64,000 nucleotides of DNA from Halohasta litchfieldiae (GCF_002788215.1 NZ_CP024845.1:1922001-1986000); one strand, 5' to 3'; counted from the stretch's first letter, positions 15,747 through 23,815 are shown. Notes: a model not told the origin generated them from the sequence alone. A program made the numbers and translations.

Positions 15747-15789
15747 TTAACCAACAATACGGGGAACTCACGCGGAGTGTGTTGGTTAA
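15747..15789. repeat. Inverted repeat TTAACCAACA / TGTTGGTTAA (copy 3)
   Basis: Ten-base arms at 15747-15756 and 15780-15789, spacer 23 bp. It begins 9 bases after the stop of the gene at 15799 and is followed on the minus strand by the leader hairpin of the DUF6610 gene. Confidence 0.85.
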
Positions 15790-15798
15790 GAACAGGGC

Positions 15799-16020
15799 TT
15801 ACTCTTCGTCCTCACGTAGCTCTTCGGCCTTCCACTTGAGCCGGCGCAGGATCTGCGTCCGATTCTGGTGGGCGTTCTCGTAGGCAACACACTCTTGGAG
15901 GGTCTCCATATCCGGGATCGTCGCGATACCGGCCTTGATCAATCGGTAATTCGGTGCTTCAAGACGCTTCTCAGGTGGGAATTCGTCGTCACTCCCGTCG
16001 CTAATCGTGGACTGTTCCAT
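15799..16020 (-). CDS. Small hypothetical plasmid protein
   Basis: 73 residues from ATG 16018-16020. Acidic start, then LIKAGIATIPDMETLQECVA and a basic helix (NRTQILRRLKWKAEELRE). The final helix could bind DNA or RNA, but no family is recognised. It lies between the DUF932 and DUF6610 genes, has a leader hairpin eight bases before its start (16028-16055), and is followed by a TTAACCAAC repeat. Confidence 0.7.
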   Translation of the reverse strand: MEQSTISDGSDDEFPPEKRLEAPNYRLIKAGIATIPDMETLQECVAYENAHQNRTQILRRLKWKAEELREDEE

Positions 16021-16027
16021 CTCGGTA

Positions 16028-16055
16028 GCCCTCCACCCCTCCAGGGCGAGAAAAA
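16028..16055 (-). promoter_or_regulatory. T-tract/hairpin leader element (gene 15799-16020)
   Basis: Coding strand: TTTTTCTC, then stem GCCCT/AGGGC (16043-16047 and 16028-16032) with loop GGAGGGGTGG. It is only eight bases from the ATG, the shortest distance in the set, so folding could mask the start. Confidence 0.7.
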
Positions 16056-16086
16056 CAGAACAGACGACTACGTCACCTATGCAGCG

Positions 16087-17247
16087 TCAGGCCATCGCTT
16101 CTTGGAACCGCTCGCGCAGCGCGTCCTCGCGTTCTTCGAACTGCTCGACTTTCTCCTGCAGGTCGTCGCTGACGCGCTCGATGCTCGCCAGCGCTCGTTC
16201 GCCGGCCAGCGACGCCTGCGACCCGTCGTCCCCGTCCGCCTCTAACTCCTGCTCGTACGCCTGCTCGACGCGCTCGATGGTGCCTTCCGGGTTGAATAGG
16301 ATGTCGTTGGCAATGCGGACGTACTGATCGAGGGACGCCCCCTCTTTCCCCTGGAAGAAGTGGGTGAGCGCGTACGTCGCACCGGAATGTAGCGTCCACA
16401 TGTCGATTTCGAAGGGAGACGCCGCATTGGCTTCTGCATCGCCGGCGGCACGCTCGGCTAGGTAGTCCGGGAAGCCCAACAGGGTATAGAACTCCGTGAC
16501 GGTGAACGGGAGCTCCGAGAAGTCGAGGTCGATGTCCTGCGCGTCCCGGATGAACTCGAAGAGGTCGTCGGCGACGAGTTCGACCTGTGCGAGGAGCTCC
16601 TCCCACCAGGTCCGGAAGTTCCGCACGTCGCCGACGTGTTTGATGACCTCTTTGTCGGTGAGCGAGCGCATCGTATTCGAGCAATAGCCATCCTGAGCGA
16701 ACCCCTCCACGTAGACGGCGTGCTCGCCGAAGAAGTCGTAGCCCGACGTGACGCCCATCGTGATCGGGTCCGACCGGCCAGGAAGGCGCACCTCGAGGCC
16801 ATCGAACATGATGTCCATGTGGACCTCGCCGCCGCCCCGGTAGCGCCGAATCTCGCCGAACATCACCTCGCCCAGCGGCGTCCCGTCGATGGTTTCCTCG
16901 CGGAGGACCTCCTCCAGCGGGCCGTAGACGTCGACTGGGTTGATGATCGCGTAACTGTCTGTCGGAACGTGGAACAACGGGTCCGTCTCTGCGTCCTCAT
17001 CTCGGGCCTGCTCCCGAGCTCGACTCGGCTCGACGAGCGTGTTGAACCGCTCTGTCTCGACCCACTCGTCTGTGTACGGGTTTTGGTACGCCACGGTCGT
17101 CTCGATAGCCTGCGGAAGATCACGGACCGCCTCGGCGAAGGTCACGGGGTCTGCATTCCCGTGACGCTCTCGGTACCACTCGGGTAGCTCGGTGTCTGTA
17201 CGTCCATCGACGCCAGCAAAGATGGTTCTGGACTCTGGATCTTTCAT
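16087..17247 (-). CDS. DUF932 domain plasmid protein
   Basis: 386 residues from ATG 17245-17247, preceded by a GAGGTGA ribosome site; the GTG at 17256 overlaps that site and is rejected. The central region (SYAIINPVDVYGPLEEVLRE ... DIMFDGLEVRL ... GVTSGYDFFGEHAVYVEGFA) matches DUF932, found on bacterial plasmids, phages and many haloarchaeal plasmids. The C-terminus is a long charged coiled coil (ERVSDDLQEKVEQFEEREDA). DUF932 proteins have no firmly known biochemistry. The gene belongs to the plasmid cargo block and is preceded by a leader hairpin. Confidence 0.85.
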   Translation of the reverse strand: MKDPESRTIFAGVDGRTDTELPEWYRERHGNADPVTFAEAVRDLPQAIETTVAYQNPYTDEWVETERFNTLVEPSRAREQARDEDAETDPLFHVPTDSYAIINPVDVYGPLEEVLREETIDGTPLGEVMFGEIRRYRGGGEVHMDIMFDGLEVRLPGRSDPITMGVTSGYDFFGEHAVYVEGFAQDGYCSNTMRSLTDKEVIKHVGDVRNFRTWWEELLAQVELVADDLFEFIRDAQDIDLDFSELPFTVTEFYTLLGFPDYLAERAAGDAEANAASPFEIDMWTLHSGATYALTHFFQGKEGASLDQYVRIANDILFNPEGTIERVEQAYEQELEADGDDGSQASLAGERALASIERVSDDLQEKVEQFEEREDALRERFQEAMA

Positions 17248-17298
17248 CTCAGTCACCTCACTTCAGGAATCCTCGTTGACGTGCGACTGCATCGTCTC

Positions 17299-17329
17299 GC
17301 GCCCTGCGCCCCTCTCCCGGGCGCAAAAA
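17299..17329 (-). promoter_or_regulatory. T-tract/hairpin leader element (DUF932 gene)
   Basis: Coding strand: TTTTT, then stem GCGCCC/GGGCGC (17319-17324 and 17299-17304) with loop GGGAGAGGGGCGCA, 52 bases before the ATG. Confidence 0.7.
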
Positions 17330-17376
17330 CAACATCTCACGAACTACCGTTCGACCTGGAGTGTGTACTCACATCC

Positions 17377-17505
17377 TCAGTTGTTTCCGTCAGTGCGCTC
17401 CTGTCCGTCGTTGTACCGCTCCAATTCGCGCCCTATTTTCTCGAGCGCCTCGACACCACGTTCGAGGAGATGGTGGGTGGCTCGCGCCAGCCGAAGCGTC
17501 TCCAT
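17377..17505 (-). CDS. 42-residue helical protein coupled to the DUF6166 gene
   Basis: METLRLARATHHLLERGVEA followed by LEKIGRELERYNDGQ: two amphipathic helices, no recognised family. Its ATG overlaps the stop of the DUF6166 gene (TGATG at 17503-17507), so it is translationally coupled. Too short for the usual length cut-offs, but the coupling and halophile composition support it. Confidence 0.6.
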   Translation of the reverse strand: METLRLARATHHLLERGVEALEKIGRELERYNDGQERTDGNN

Positions 17506-18191
17506 CAGTGCTCCCCCTCTGTGGGTTCGATGAGGTCGTTGCTCGCTTCGGCGAGTTCCCGGATTACCCGTTCTGGGTCAGCCTCCTCGGCAACCGTCCG
17601 ATGTGCGAGCGGGGCAGGATATGCACGGTCGCCCTGGCTGCAGAGAACGACCAGCCACTCGTCGCTTCCATCCCCGAGTACGATGTAGTGGTCGCGATCA
17701 GCGCGCTGGAAGACCCGCCGGTCCGGGCAAGAGACGGTTCGCCAGTTCCCGGGGAGCGTCGGTGACGGCCGTCCACCGTCGGAGAGCGCGACGACGTCGT
17801 CGGTAAGGGTCGCCATCGCAGCGTCGATCTTCTCGCCGGTGAGGTGCCAGCACGCCGCTGCACCGTCGCACTCCAGCTGTGAGACCACCTGATTCCGGAA
17901 CGCGATGTAGTGCTCACGGGCGAACTGCTCATCGTCGTAGTAGTCGAGCAGGAGTGCGCACGCGAGCTGGGCGGGCCCGCTACCACTGTATCCCCACTCG
18001 AACCCGCTCGGACTGTGGTTGACGAGGTCCAGACTGCGATTGAGGGAGAGTCGCCGATGTTCCGAGAGGTTCAGCACAACGGCTTGGCCGTCAACGCGGA
18101 AGCCGACGTACTCGACTGCGTCTCGGTGAGAATGTGCGGGCGATGCGACTGGAACCGATTCCGCACTGGCCATAGGTACATTCCCGTTCAT
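17505..18191 (-). CDS. DUF6166-family protein
   Basis: 228 residues. The segment GFEWGYSGSGPAQLACALLL (residues ~63-82) is the hallmark of DUF6166, a family of unknown function on plasmids and in phages; YVGFRVDGQAVVLNLSEHRR before it fits the family's N-terminus. The C-terminal half (CPDRRVFQRADRDHYIVLGD) looks like a separate small beta domain. ATG at 18191 is taken as the start, with ATG at 18173 as an alternative. A leader hairpin (18215-18243) precedes it, and the oppositely oriented nuclease gene starts at 18308. Confidence 0.8.
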   Translation of the reverse strand: MNGNVPMASAESVPVASPAHSHRDAVEYVGFRVDGQAVVLNLSEHRRLSLNRSLDLVNHSPSGFEWGYSGSGPAQLACALLLDYYDDEQFAREHYIAFRNQVVSQLECDGAAACWHLTGEKIDAAMATLTDDVVALSDGGRPSPTLPGNWRTVSCPDRRVFQRADRDHYIVLGDGSDEWLVVLCSQGDRAYPAPLAHRTVAEEADPERVIRELAEASNDLIEPTEGEH

Positions 18192-18214
18192 CGTTGCTCG
18201 CGGGCGGTTCGGTG

Positions 18215-18243
18215 ACCCCGCACCCCTCTCAGGGGTTCAACAA
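18215..18243 (-). promoter_or_regulatory. T-tract/hairpin leader element (DUF6166 gene)
   Basis: Coding strand: TGTTTGTTGA, then stem ACCCC/GGGGT (18232-18236 and 18215-18219) with loop TGAGAGGGGTGC, 24 bases before the ATG. It lies in the only divergent promoter region of the block, so here it cannot be a plain intercistronic feature. Confidence 0.65.
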
Positions 18244-18307
18244 ACAGGACGGCGTAGCGTTCGGCAACGTATTTGACAGTTGCAACGTACTGTCCAGATA
18301 TATCGGG

Positions 18308-19672
18308 ATGGCTGTACTGAACGATCTCTCAGGGTTCGAGTTCGAGGACGTGGTAGAGGACGTCTTCCGCAACCTCGGCTACGAGAACGTCCGCCAGGCC
18401 GACCGCACGGCTGACGAGGGTCGCGACGTCATCATGGAGGAGGTCGTCGACGGCACGCGGCGTGCGATCATCGTCGAGTGCAAGCACACGGGGACTGTCG
18501 GGCGGCCGGTCGTCCAGAAGCTCCACTCGGCGATCGCGACGTTCGACTTCGACGGTCCCAAACGCGGAATGGTCGTCACGACCGGCCGGTTTACGAACCC
18601 TGCTCAGGAGTACGCAAACCGCCTCCAGCAGAACGACGACCCCCACCCAATCGAGTTGCTGGACGGCGAGGACCTCCGGAGGATCGCCGACGAGATCGGC
18701 CTCGACCTCTACAACGGGCGCATCGAGATTCTCTGCGACGAGACGCTCCGCCCGTACGACCCGGCCGCCGACGTCGACGCGCCAGTCACGGAGGCGTTCC
18801 GCGACATCGAGAACATCGAGGCCGCCGACCTTCCAAAACCGCATTCGTCGGTGACGTTCCGCCCGGTGGTTGCGGTCACCGCCGACACGAACGCTGTCTT
18901 CGAGACGTCGGTGGGCGTCATCCACCGGATCAACGACCGGACTCGATTCGTTGCCCACGCCGAACGCGGGCAGCCGCAGGTCGTCAACGAGGACGTCACG
19001 ACACTGGTCACCGAGAACCTCCACGCGACGGTCGAACTCGATACCGAGCAGTTCGCGGAGGTGTTCGACGACGTCGAGGAGAACCGGTTCGGCCAGACGC
19101 AGACCGAGTACAAAGAGTGGGCCGTCGAGCGGCTCCAGCAGCACCACACGACGACGGTCACCTACACCGGCGACAACAACGTCACCTACAACAAGACCTG
19201 CGAGCCGAACCGCTCGGATATCTCGGTCCAGTCGATCGAACCGGTGTACCTTCCTGAGGTTCGACAGACGACGGAACTCCAGGAGTACACCTACCCCTAC
19301 GAGTACTACGCGGCAGGGCCGTCCAGAGTAACAGACGAGGACGGCATCCATCGGTGCGTCCACTGTGACACGAGCGGCGTCGATGAGACGTACACCTACT
19401 GTCCGAACTGCGGGGCCATCGCCTGCAACAGCCACACCAAAACGGAACGGTTGGAAGGCGAGCCGGTTTGTACTGGTTGTGCGGTCACCGAACGGTTCGC
19501 GCTGAAGATGAAGTACTTCTACGACGAGGACAACCTCGAGGCGTTCCGCGAGGAATACGCCGCAATGCCACTCCACGAGAAGGCGATGGAGAACAAGTTA
19601 CTCGCTGGAGGGAGCGTGGTCGCGACGCTGCTGCTCGTCGTCGGCCTGCTCGTCATCGGCGGCATCATTTAG
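18308..19672 (+). CDS. Membrane-anchored Mrr-like restriction endonuclease with zinc ribbon
   Basis: 454 residues from ATG 18308. The N-terminal ~110 residues are an Mrr-type PD-(D/E)XK nuclease: LSGFEFEDVVEDVFRNLGYE, DEGRDVIM for the catalytic Asp, and IIVECKHTG for the E-x-K. A long middle part of unknown fold follows. Near residue 360 is a zinc ribbon CVHCDTSGVDETYTYCPNCG plus a further CTGC, and the C-terminus ends in one hydrophobic helix (SVVATLLLVVGLLVIGGII). Mrr enzymes cut modified DNA. A tail-anchored nuclease is unusual and could act on DNA entering at the membrane. Only plus-strand gene inside the 13-26 kb block. Confidence 0.82.
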   Translation: MAVLNDLSGFEFEDVVEDVFRNLGYENVRQADRTADEGRDVIMEEVVDGTRRAIIVECKHTGTVGRPVVQKLHSAIATFDFDGPKRGMVVTTGRFTNPAQEYANRLQQNDDPHPIELLDGEDLRRIADEIGLDLYNGRIEILCDETLRPYDPAADVDAPVTEAFRDIENIEAADLPKPHSSVTFRPVVAVTADTNAVFETSVGVIHRINDRTRFVAHAERGQPQVVNEDVTTLVTENLHATVELDTEQFAEVFDDVEENRFGQTQTEYKEWAVERLQQHHTTTVTYTGDNNVTYNKTCEPNRSDISVQSIEPVYLPEVRQTTELQEYTYPYEYYAAGPSRVTDEDGIHRCVHCDTSGVDETYTYCPNCGAIACNSHTKTERLEGEPVCTGCAVTERFALKMKYFYDEDNLEAFREEYAAMPLHEKAMENKLLAGGSVVATLLLVVGLLVIGGII

Positions 19673-19723
19673 ACCGGTCGCGTTCTCACGCCGGCTTAGC
19701 GACCAGCTCTTCGAGCGCGTGCT

Positions 19724-19996
19724 CTAGGGCTGTGGAACTGCCAAGTGGCTCGCTCGAAGGCCTCGTCGGTGGGGCCTCGAGAGCTTGTCGAGGAACACGA
19801 ACGCTGCTGCCGTGTAGGCCGGTTCTCTCTCGGCGTGGGTCGCATCGAGCAGTTCCTTCAGCCGGATGAGATCCTGCAGGACGCTCGTCGGGTAGCCGTC
19901 CGAGCGTCGGTATACCTGTGCGACCCGGTCCGAATCGTTTGGTTCGTCATCCTGGTCGCCTCGTTGGACGAATCTGAGTTGACTTCGTGTCGACAT
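19724..19996 (-). CDS. Hypothetical plasmid protein, probably C-terminally truncated
   Basis: 90 residues from ATG 19994-19996. MSTRSQLRFVQRGDQD...RVAQVYRRSDGYPTSVLQDL...LLDAT...YTAAAFVFLDKLS is a sequence type I associate with haloarchaeal plasmid proteins that are longer (about 150 residues, from memory). After FVFLDKLS the sequence turns arginine-rich (RPHRRGLRASH), unlike the acidic start, and stops, so a frameshift or deletion near 19775 is likely. The upstream frame extension to 20056 overlaps the phosphoesterase gene and is rejected. Function unknown. Confidence 0.55.
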   Translation of the reverse strand: MSTRSQLRFVQRGDQDDEPNDSDRVAQVYRRSDGYPTSVLQDLIRLKELLDATHAEREPAYTAAAFVFLDKLSRPHRRGLRASHLAVPQP

Positions 19997-20027
19997 CAAA
20001 TACCGCCGGCGCAACAACAACCAGTCC

Positions 20028-21098
20028 TCAGAGAGGGTGTCGTGTGATGCCGTCAACGCCGCTCTCAGTCACACGGAGGAGCCACGTTGACGGGTTGTTG
20101 TCTTCTTTCCCACTATTGATTGGTGCTGGTGCTCCGGTAACAAGGACGGGCGTTTGGAACTCATCAAGCGTGCCCTGTTGACCGACGTGCATGTGTCCGG
20201 AGACGATGAGATCAATTTCAACGGAGGTTTGTTCAATAGCCTTCCGAAAATCTGCTCCCCTCTTTTGATGTATGTGGTACCCGTTTTCATTCCGGACGGG
20301 GTATGGAGTATCGTGGACGACCAATACATTCGCGTTTGAAAGTACTGATTGAACCGAGGCTTCGAGCGGTTCGCCCGGGAAGCTATCGTGACTGTAGTCG
20401 ATTCCGAATAGCGTAACGTCTGTTTCCCCTACTGATTCTCCATTCTTCAAGAGACGCTCAATCTCTGACGTATCATTAGTTGCTCCATCAACTGTTCGAC
20501 GGCTAGCAGGCTCATCGTGGTTCCCGTAGATGTAGTAGAACGGAATATTGAGCTCTGAGTTGAGAGCGTCTATCACAAAGGACCGGTCTGCCCCGATGGC
20601 AACGTGATCGAAAATGTCCCCGGCGTGGACAATGGCATCAGCGTCTAGGGTGTTGGCCTGATCCATTACCGCTTGGAAGCGATCACGAGCGTCGAGATCT
20701 TTAGCACCTTTTGCTTTCTTATCACGGCGACGATGCCGATAACCGACGTGAGTGTCGCCGACAATCAAGAGTCGCGTCGCGGTGTCATCGGCCGGACCGA
20801 GTTCAGTTACTGTCAGATCCTTCGTACTGTCGAGCTGGTAGTGTCGACTTCCACCCTGTGACCAGTACCTTCCTCGGACGTCTTCCAGTTCGTACCGGTG
20901 ACCTTCGGTAAGCGAAAGGGAGAGAGAATGCGTCGACCAGATTTTAAGAGAGATTGTATGTCCGTCTGCATCCTCGACTGTAACTTCAAAATCGAGTTTG
21001 TTACTGCTGGAGGGCGAGACCTCTCGAACGAGGACTGTGATCGGATTAGAAAGACGGTCATTACGAGGGAGATCATCTCGAGTAAACATTAACTTCAT
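20028..21098 (-). CDS. Mre11/SbcD-like metallophosphoesterase with N-terminal OB-like domain
   Basis: 356 residues. Calcineurin-type phosphoesterase motifs appear in order: GDTHVGYRH (~115), GDIFDH (~162), GNHDE (~195), VVHDTPYP (~264) and SGHMHVG (~309); all metal ligands are present. The first ~100 residues (NPITVLVREV ... VTVEDADGHTISLKIWSTH ... GHRYELEDVRGRYW) look like an OB fold, which would bind single-stranded nucleic acid. No Rad50-like ATPase lies nearby, so this is a stand-alone nuclease or phosphodiesterase of the mobile region. It could process plasmid DNA ends. The start is ATG 21098; ATG 21089 is also possible. Confidence 0.82.
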   Translation of the reverse strand: MKLMFTRDDLPRNDRLSNPITVLVREVSPSSSNKLDFEVTVEDADGHTISLKIWSTHSLSLSLTEGHRYELEDVRGRYWSQGGSRHYQLDSTKDLTVTELGPADDTATRLLIVGDTHVGYRHRRRDKKAKGAKDLDARDRFQAVMDQANTLDADAIVHAGDIFDHVAIGADRSFVIDALNSELNIPFYYIYGNHDEPASRRTVDGATNDTSEIERLLKNGESVGETDVTLFGIDYSHDSFPGEPLEASVQSVLSNANVLVVHDTPYPVRNENGYHIHQKRGADFRKAIEQTSVEIDLIVSGHMHVGQQGTLDEFQTPVLVTGAPAPINSGKEDNNPSTWLLRVTESGVDGITRHPL

Positions 21099-21176
21099 AG
21101 ACAGATGGCAGGACCGAGTACTTAATCGATGCGATTATTCTCTGTGACTCAATTTTAGATTTGTAGCAGTGCTTCG

Positions 21177-21572
21177 CTAAGCCAAACGAGAGACCTCCGA
21201 AGGTTCCTCGACGTCGTCGAACTCACCACGTTCGACCGGCTCCCAGTCCTCATCTGGCTTCGGACTCCACCAGTCGACTTCATAGTCGCCTGGGGCACCG
21301 AGGACCTTCACCCGCGCCGACCCATCCGGAAGATCACGACGGAGTTTCTCGTCGACGTGGAGGTTCCACGTCGAATCGGTGTCGAAGCAGGCGAGGACGG
21401 CCTCCTCGTAGCCGCGTGTCTCCCGTGACTCTCGCAGTTTAACCTGCGTATTGCAGTTCTTGCAGAACATCCCCTCGAAGGGGATGTGACTGAATATCTC
21501 GTGCCCGCAGACCGGACACCAGAGGAACTCAAACAGTGCTTCGCTGTGGCGGTCGATGACTTCCAGACTCAT
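21177..21572 (-). CDS. DUF7567-family zinc-ribbon protein
   Basis: 131 residues from ATG 21570-21572 (MSLEVIDRHSEALFEFLWCP). Two CxxC pairs (CPVCGHEIF and CKNCNTQV) make a zinc ribbon, followed by TWNLHVDEKLRRDLPDGSAR and EVDWWSPKPDEDWEPVERGE. I recognise the haloarchaeal plasmid family DUF7567. The longer frame to 21707 overlaps the next gene. It is the last gene of a run with 21650 and 22019 that shares the leader hairpin at 22566. Function unknown. Confidence 0.78.
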   Translation of the reverse strand: MSLEVIDRHSEALFEFLWCPVCGHEIFSHIPFEGMFCKNCNTQVKLRESRETRGYEEAVLACFDTDSTWNLHVDEKLRRDLPDGSARVKVLGAPGDYEVDWWSPKPDEDWEPVERGEFDDVEEPSEVSRLA

Positions 21573-21649
21573 CTGTGGATCTGGCCCGATTGAGACGGGC
21601 CATCCATTCCGGCCCAAAATAAACGTCACCGCAGATACGCTCCCATCAA

Positions 21650-22015
21650 TCAGCGCTCGGCGCCGTACACGATTCTCGAGGATGCTTCGTACCCACAGTT
21701 CCGGCACTCGAACCAGCGCTGAATCTTCGCACCGTCAGCCGTTTTCCCCCCGATTGCCACGTCGCTGTTCGGACACTCGGGACAACTCAGTTCGGGCGCT
21801 GGCCGTTTCCGGAGCTCATCACGGAACGATTTCGCGTCCTTCGTCTCGTACCCCCGCGACCACACTGGGTAGCCGTCGACGAGGATTACGCCACGCCACT
21901 TGTAGCGGTACGAATCCGGTGCTCGGTGTAAGACCGCCCGAGCGCCGGTCTCGGTATTCCGGTATGCGAGTGTGGGCGTGCGGCTCTCACGTCGCCAGTT
22001 GGTGATCCGGGGCAT
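21650..22015 (-). CDS. DUF7568-family zinc-ribbon protein
   Basis: 121 residues. MPRITNWRRESRTPTLAYRN, then WRGVILVDGYPVWSRGYETK, then CPECPNSDVAIG and CRNCGYEASSRIVYGAER. This matches haloarchaeal DUF7568, nearly always found beside DUF7567 on plasmids. The two CxxC pairs bind zinc. It starts two bases after the stop of the gene at 22019, so it is translationally coupled. Probably a nucleic-acid-binding accessory protein, but that is inference. Confidence 0.78.
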   Translation of the reverse strand: MPRITNWRRESRTPTLAYRNTETGARAVLHRAPDSYRYKWRGVILVDGYPVWSRGYETKDAKSFRDELRKRPAPELSCPECPNSDVAIGGKTADGAKIQRWFECRNCGYEASSRIVYGAER

Positions 22016-22018
22016 CTG

Positions 22019-22510
22019 TTAGAAGTGGACGTCGGCGGGCACGATCCAGAGCTCTTCACTCTCTTCAAGGAGTCGGTCCAGCTGTCCACGGTGGCGAATG
22101 CCGGTTCCGTGTTCGGTGTACAGAAAGATCGCCGGGCCGTCGTACGCGCCGACCTGGTGGAAGGCGTGCCGCGCGAGGTCCTCGTCGCGCATGATCTCCT
22201 CGTCGGAGAGCTCGTCGATGGCTTCCTTCACCCGGTCGAGATTTCGCTCGAACTCCTCTTTCGTCGCCTTCCAGCCACGCTCAAGCAGGTCTTGGCCGTC
22301 ATCGGAGTTGACGGGGGCTGCAGTCGGCAACTCACCCCATCGCGCCTTCCCCGCAACGGACGTATCCTCCTCGTCGAACGTCACGTGGTAGTCGAAGACG
22401 GCGCCAGCGTGTGGGTCCGCGCCGACCAGGCGGTCGAACACCGTCTTTCCGGTGGATAGTGCTTCGTCTTCTGTCGATGCTTCTACCAGACTGTAAATGA
22501 CCATGTGCAT
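22019..22510 (-). CDS. Conserved plasmid hypothetical protein
   Basis: 163 residues from ATG 22508-22510 (MHMVIYSLVEASTEDEALST), preceded by a GAGGTG ribosome site. Later text DYHVTFDEEDTSVAGKARWG and ARHAFHQVGAYDGPAIFLYT, ending EELWIVPADVHF, belongs to a family I remember from haloarchaeal plasmids without a known function. The frame to 22579 runs through the leader hairpin and is not used. Predicted alpha/beta, cytoplasmic. First gene of the three-gene DUF7568/DUF7567 run. Confidence 0.75.
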   Translation of the reverse strand: MHMVIYSLVEASTEDEALSTGKTVFDRLVGADPHAGAVFDYHVTFDEEDTSVAGKARWGELPTAAPVNSDDGQDLLERGWKATKEEFERNLDRVKEAIDELSDEEIMRDEDLARHAFHQVGAYDGPAIFLYTEHGTGIRHRGQLDRLLEESEELWIVPADVHF

Positions 22511-22565
22511 CTCGAACACCTCGAAGCGCCGACGCACCGGGAGTCGTTGCTCGCTCGCTCCTGCT

Positions 22566-22596
22566 GCGCCGGCACCCATCGCCGGCGCTCGAAAAA
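22566..22596 (-). promoter_or_regulatory. T-tract/hairpin leader element (gene 22019)
   Basis: Coding strand: TTTTTCGA, then a perfect 8-bp stem GCGCCGGC/GCCGGCGC (22581-22588 and 22566-22573) with loop GATGGGT. The stem bases differ completely from the CCCC/GGGG type while pairing is kept, good evidence for selection on structure. Confidence 0.75.
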
Positions 22597-22617
22597 CCCT
22601 AATCTAGCGGTCGATTC

Positions 22618-23040
22618 TTAGGACACGTTCGCTCGGTCGACTGTGATGGTCAGGTTTCCGGACTCGTAGTCAGCTTCGAAGTCGATGGTGAACGCATCCG
22701 AGTCGTACGCGGCGTGGTAGGCGCGGTGACGTTTGAGCGAGCCGGTCGCCTTGAAGTGGAAGAACGCAGCCGCCGTGTAGGGCTTGCTCTGCGTCTCGAC
22801 TTGCGTTTCGACTGACGCCGGAAGTGCGATCTGTGGCGTGTCCGTGTCAATACTCGCAGCGAACTCCTTCGCTTCCTCGACGGTCGCTTGCGAATGTGCC
22901 GGTGTCTCGCCGGTCAACACGTTTACCGGTGTTTCCGTGCCGTCGGTAAACAGGACGTCTTTGAAGATGTGTGTCCCGAGGATCGCGTCGGGGTCTAACT
23001 CGCAATCGTCGAATGGATCGTCGTCTGGTTTCTCGGACAT
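22618..23040 (-). CDS. Hypothetical plasmid protein
   Basis: 140 residues from ATG 23038-23040. Acidic N-terminus (MSEKPDDDPFDDCELDPDAI), then FKDVLFTDGTETPVNVLTGE, and a C-terminal beta-rich part (DAFTIDFEADYESGNLTITV). It shares a general feel with the neighbouring plasmid proteins, including an AAAFFHFKATGSLKRHRAY helix. No family identified. A leader hairpin (23059-23088) lies 19 bases before the start. Confidence 0.7.
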   Translation of the reverse strand: MSEKPDDDPFDDCELDPDAILGTHIFKDVLFTDGTETPVNVLTGETPAHSQATVEEAKEFAASIDTDTPQIALPASVETQVETQSKPYTAAAFFHFKATGSLKRHRAYHAAYDSDAFTIDFEADYESGNLTITVDRANVS

Positions 23041-23058
23041 CAAATCACGAGCCTACAG

Positions 23059-23088
23059 AGGGGCTCGGTTCTCTCCGCCCCTGAAAAA
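23059..23088 (-). promoter_or_regulatory. T-tract/hairpin leader element (gene 22618)
   Basis: Coding strand: TTTTTC, then stem AGGGGC/GCCCCT (23077-23082 and 23059-23064) with loop GGAGAGAACCGA. Here the purine-rich arm comes first, the reverse of the other copies, so it is the outlier of the set. Confidence 0.6.
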
Positions 23089-23114
23089 CAGCAACTGGTC
23101 GACGCAGTCCTGAT

Positions 23115-23777
23115 CTATGAACGGTTCAGACTCGCCTTCTCGAAGGGTGATTCCCCGGTCGGAATGCGCAGCTCCTGTCGGTCTCCGACCCGCTCGGCGA
23201 GCTTCCGCTTCAGATACTGTCTCGCCGTCGACGGTGTGAAGACGCCTTTGTCGAGCATGTCTCCGACGACATCTTTGAAGGCCGCGAACTGCCCCTGCAG
23301 GTGGCCGTCGCCGACCGGCTCGCCGTCGTACCAGCGCACCGTCGCGAGCGCGCCATTCCCGACCGTCTCCCCCTGTTTGACTGTCTCCGATTCGTACTGT
23401 AGGCCGAACCACAGCGTCCGGTAGGCGGTCACCTCGAACGTCGTCGACACCACGAAGAACGCCTCGTGGTGGAGGTAGTCGAGGTGGTCAGCGACGATCT
23501 CGTCGAGGGTAAGCCCGGTGGCACGGGGCTTCGGCTCGACGACCGTCGACGGTCGATCCTCGTCGGCGAGGTAGCCGTCGACGGCGTCTGCCTCAAGGCC
23601 ATCGGCTAGTTCAGCCAGCAGCTGTTTCGCCCACTTGGAGTCGGTGTCGTCGCCACCGAACGGCGACTCAGCAGAGATTCGGTGCTTGAGCTTCAGGTTC
23701 GCTGCGCCCCACTGGCTGTAGTGGAGCGTGTACTGTCCGTCTGTACGTTCGTACGCAACAAGTGCGCGGTGGCCCAT
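23115..23777 (-). CDS. DUF6735-family protein
   Basis: 220 residues from ATG 23775-23777, with a GAGGTGAT ribosome site eight bases upstream. MGHRALVAYERTDGQYTLHY followed by SQWGAANLKLKHRIS is the usual start of haloarchaeal DUF6735. The middle (EIVADHLDYLHHEAFFVVST) and C-terminus (FKDVVGDMLDKGVFTPSTAR) predict helices and strands with no catalytic motif. Common on haloarchaeal plasmids; function unknown. Its leader hairpin begins eight bases after the preceding stop codon. Confidence 0.8.
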   Translation of the reverse strand: MGHRALVAYERTDGQYTLHYSQWGAANLKLKHRISAESPFGGDDTDSKWAKQLLAELADGLEADAVDGYLADEDRPSTVVEPKPRATGLTLDEIVADHLDYLHHEAFFVVSTTFEVTAYRTLWFGLQYESETVKQGETVGNGALATVRWYDGEPVGDGHLQGQFAAFKDVVGDMLDKGVFTPSTARQYLKRKLAERVGDRQELRIPTGESPFEKASLNRS

Positions 23778-23815
23778 TGAACAATCACCTCGTAGGACGA
23801 CCCACGACTGGATCG

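Noticed and set aside
18329-19576. Minus-strand frame of 415 codons
   Set aside because: Shadow of the Mrr-like nuclease; no family resemblance and unusual Val/Arg-rich composition.
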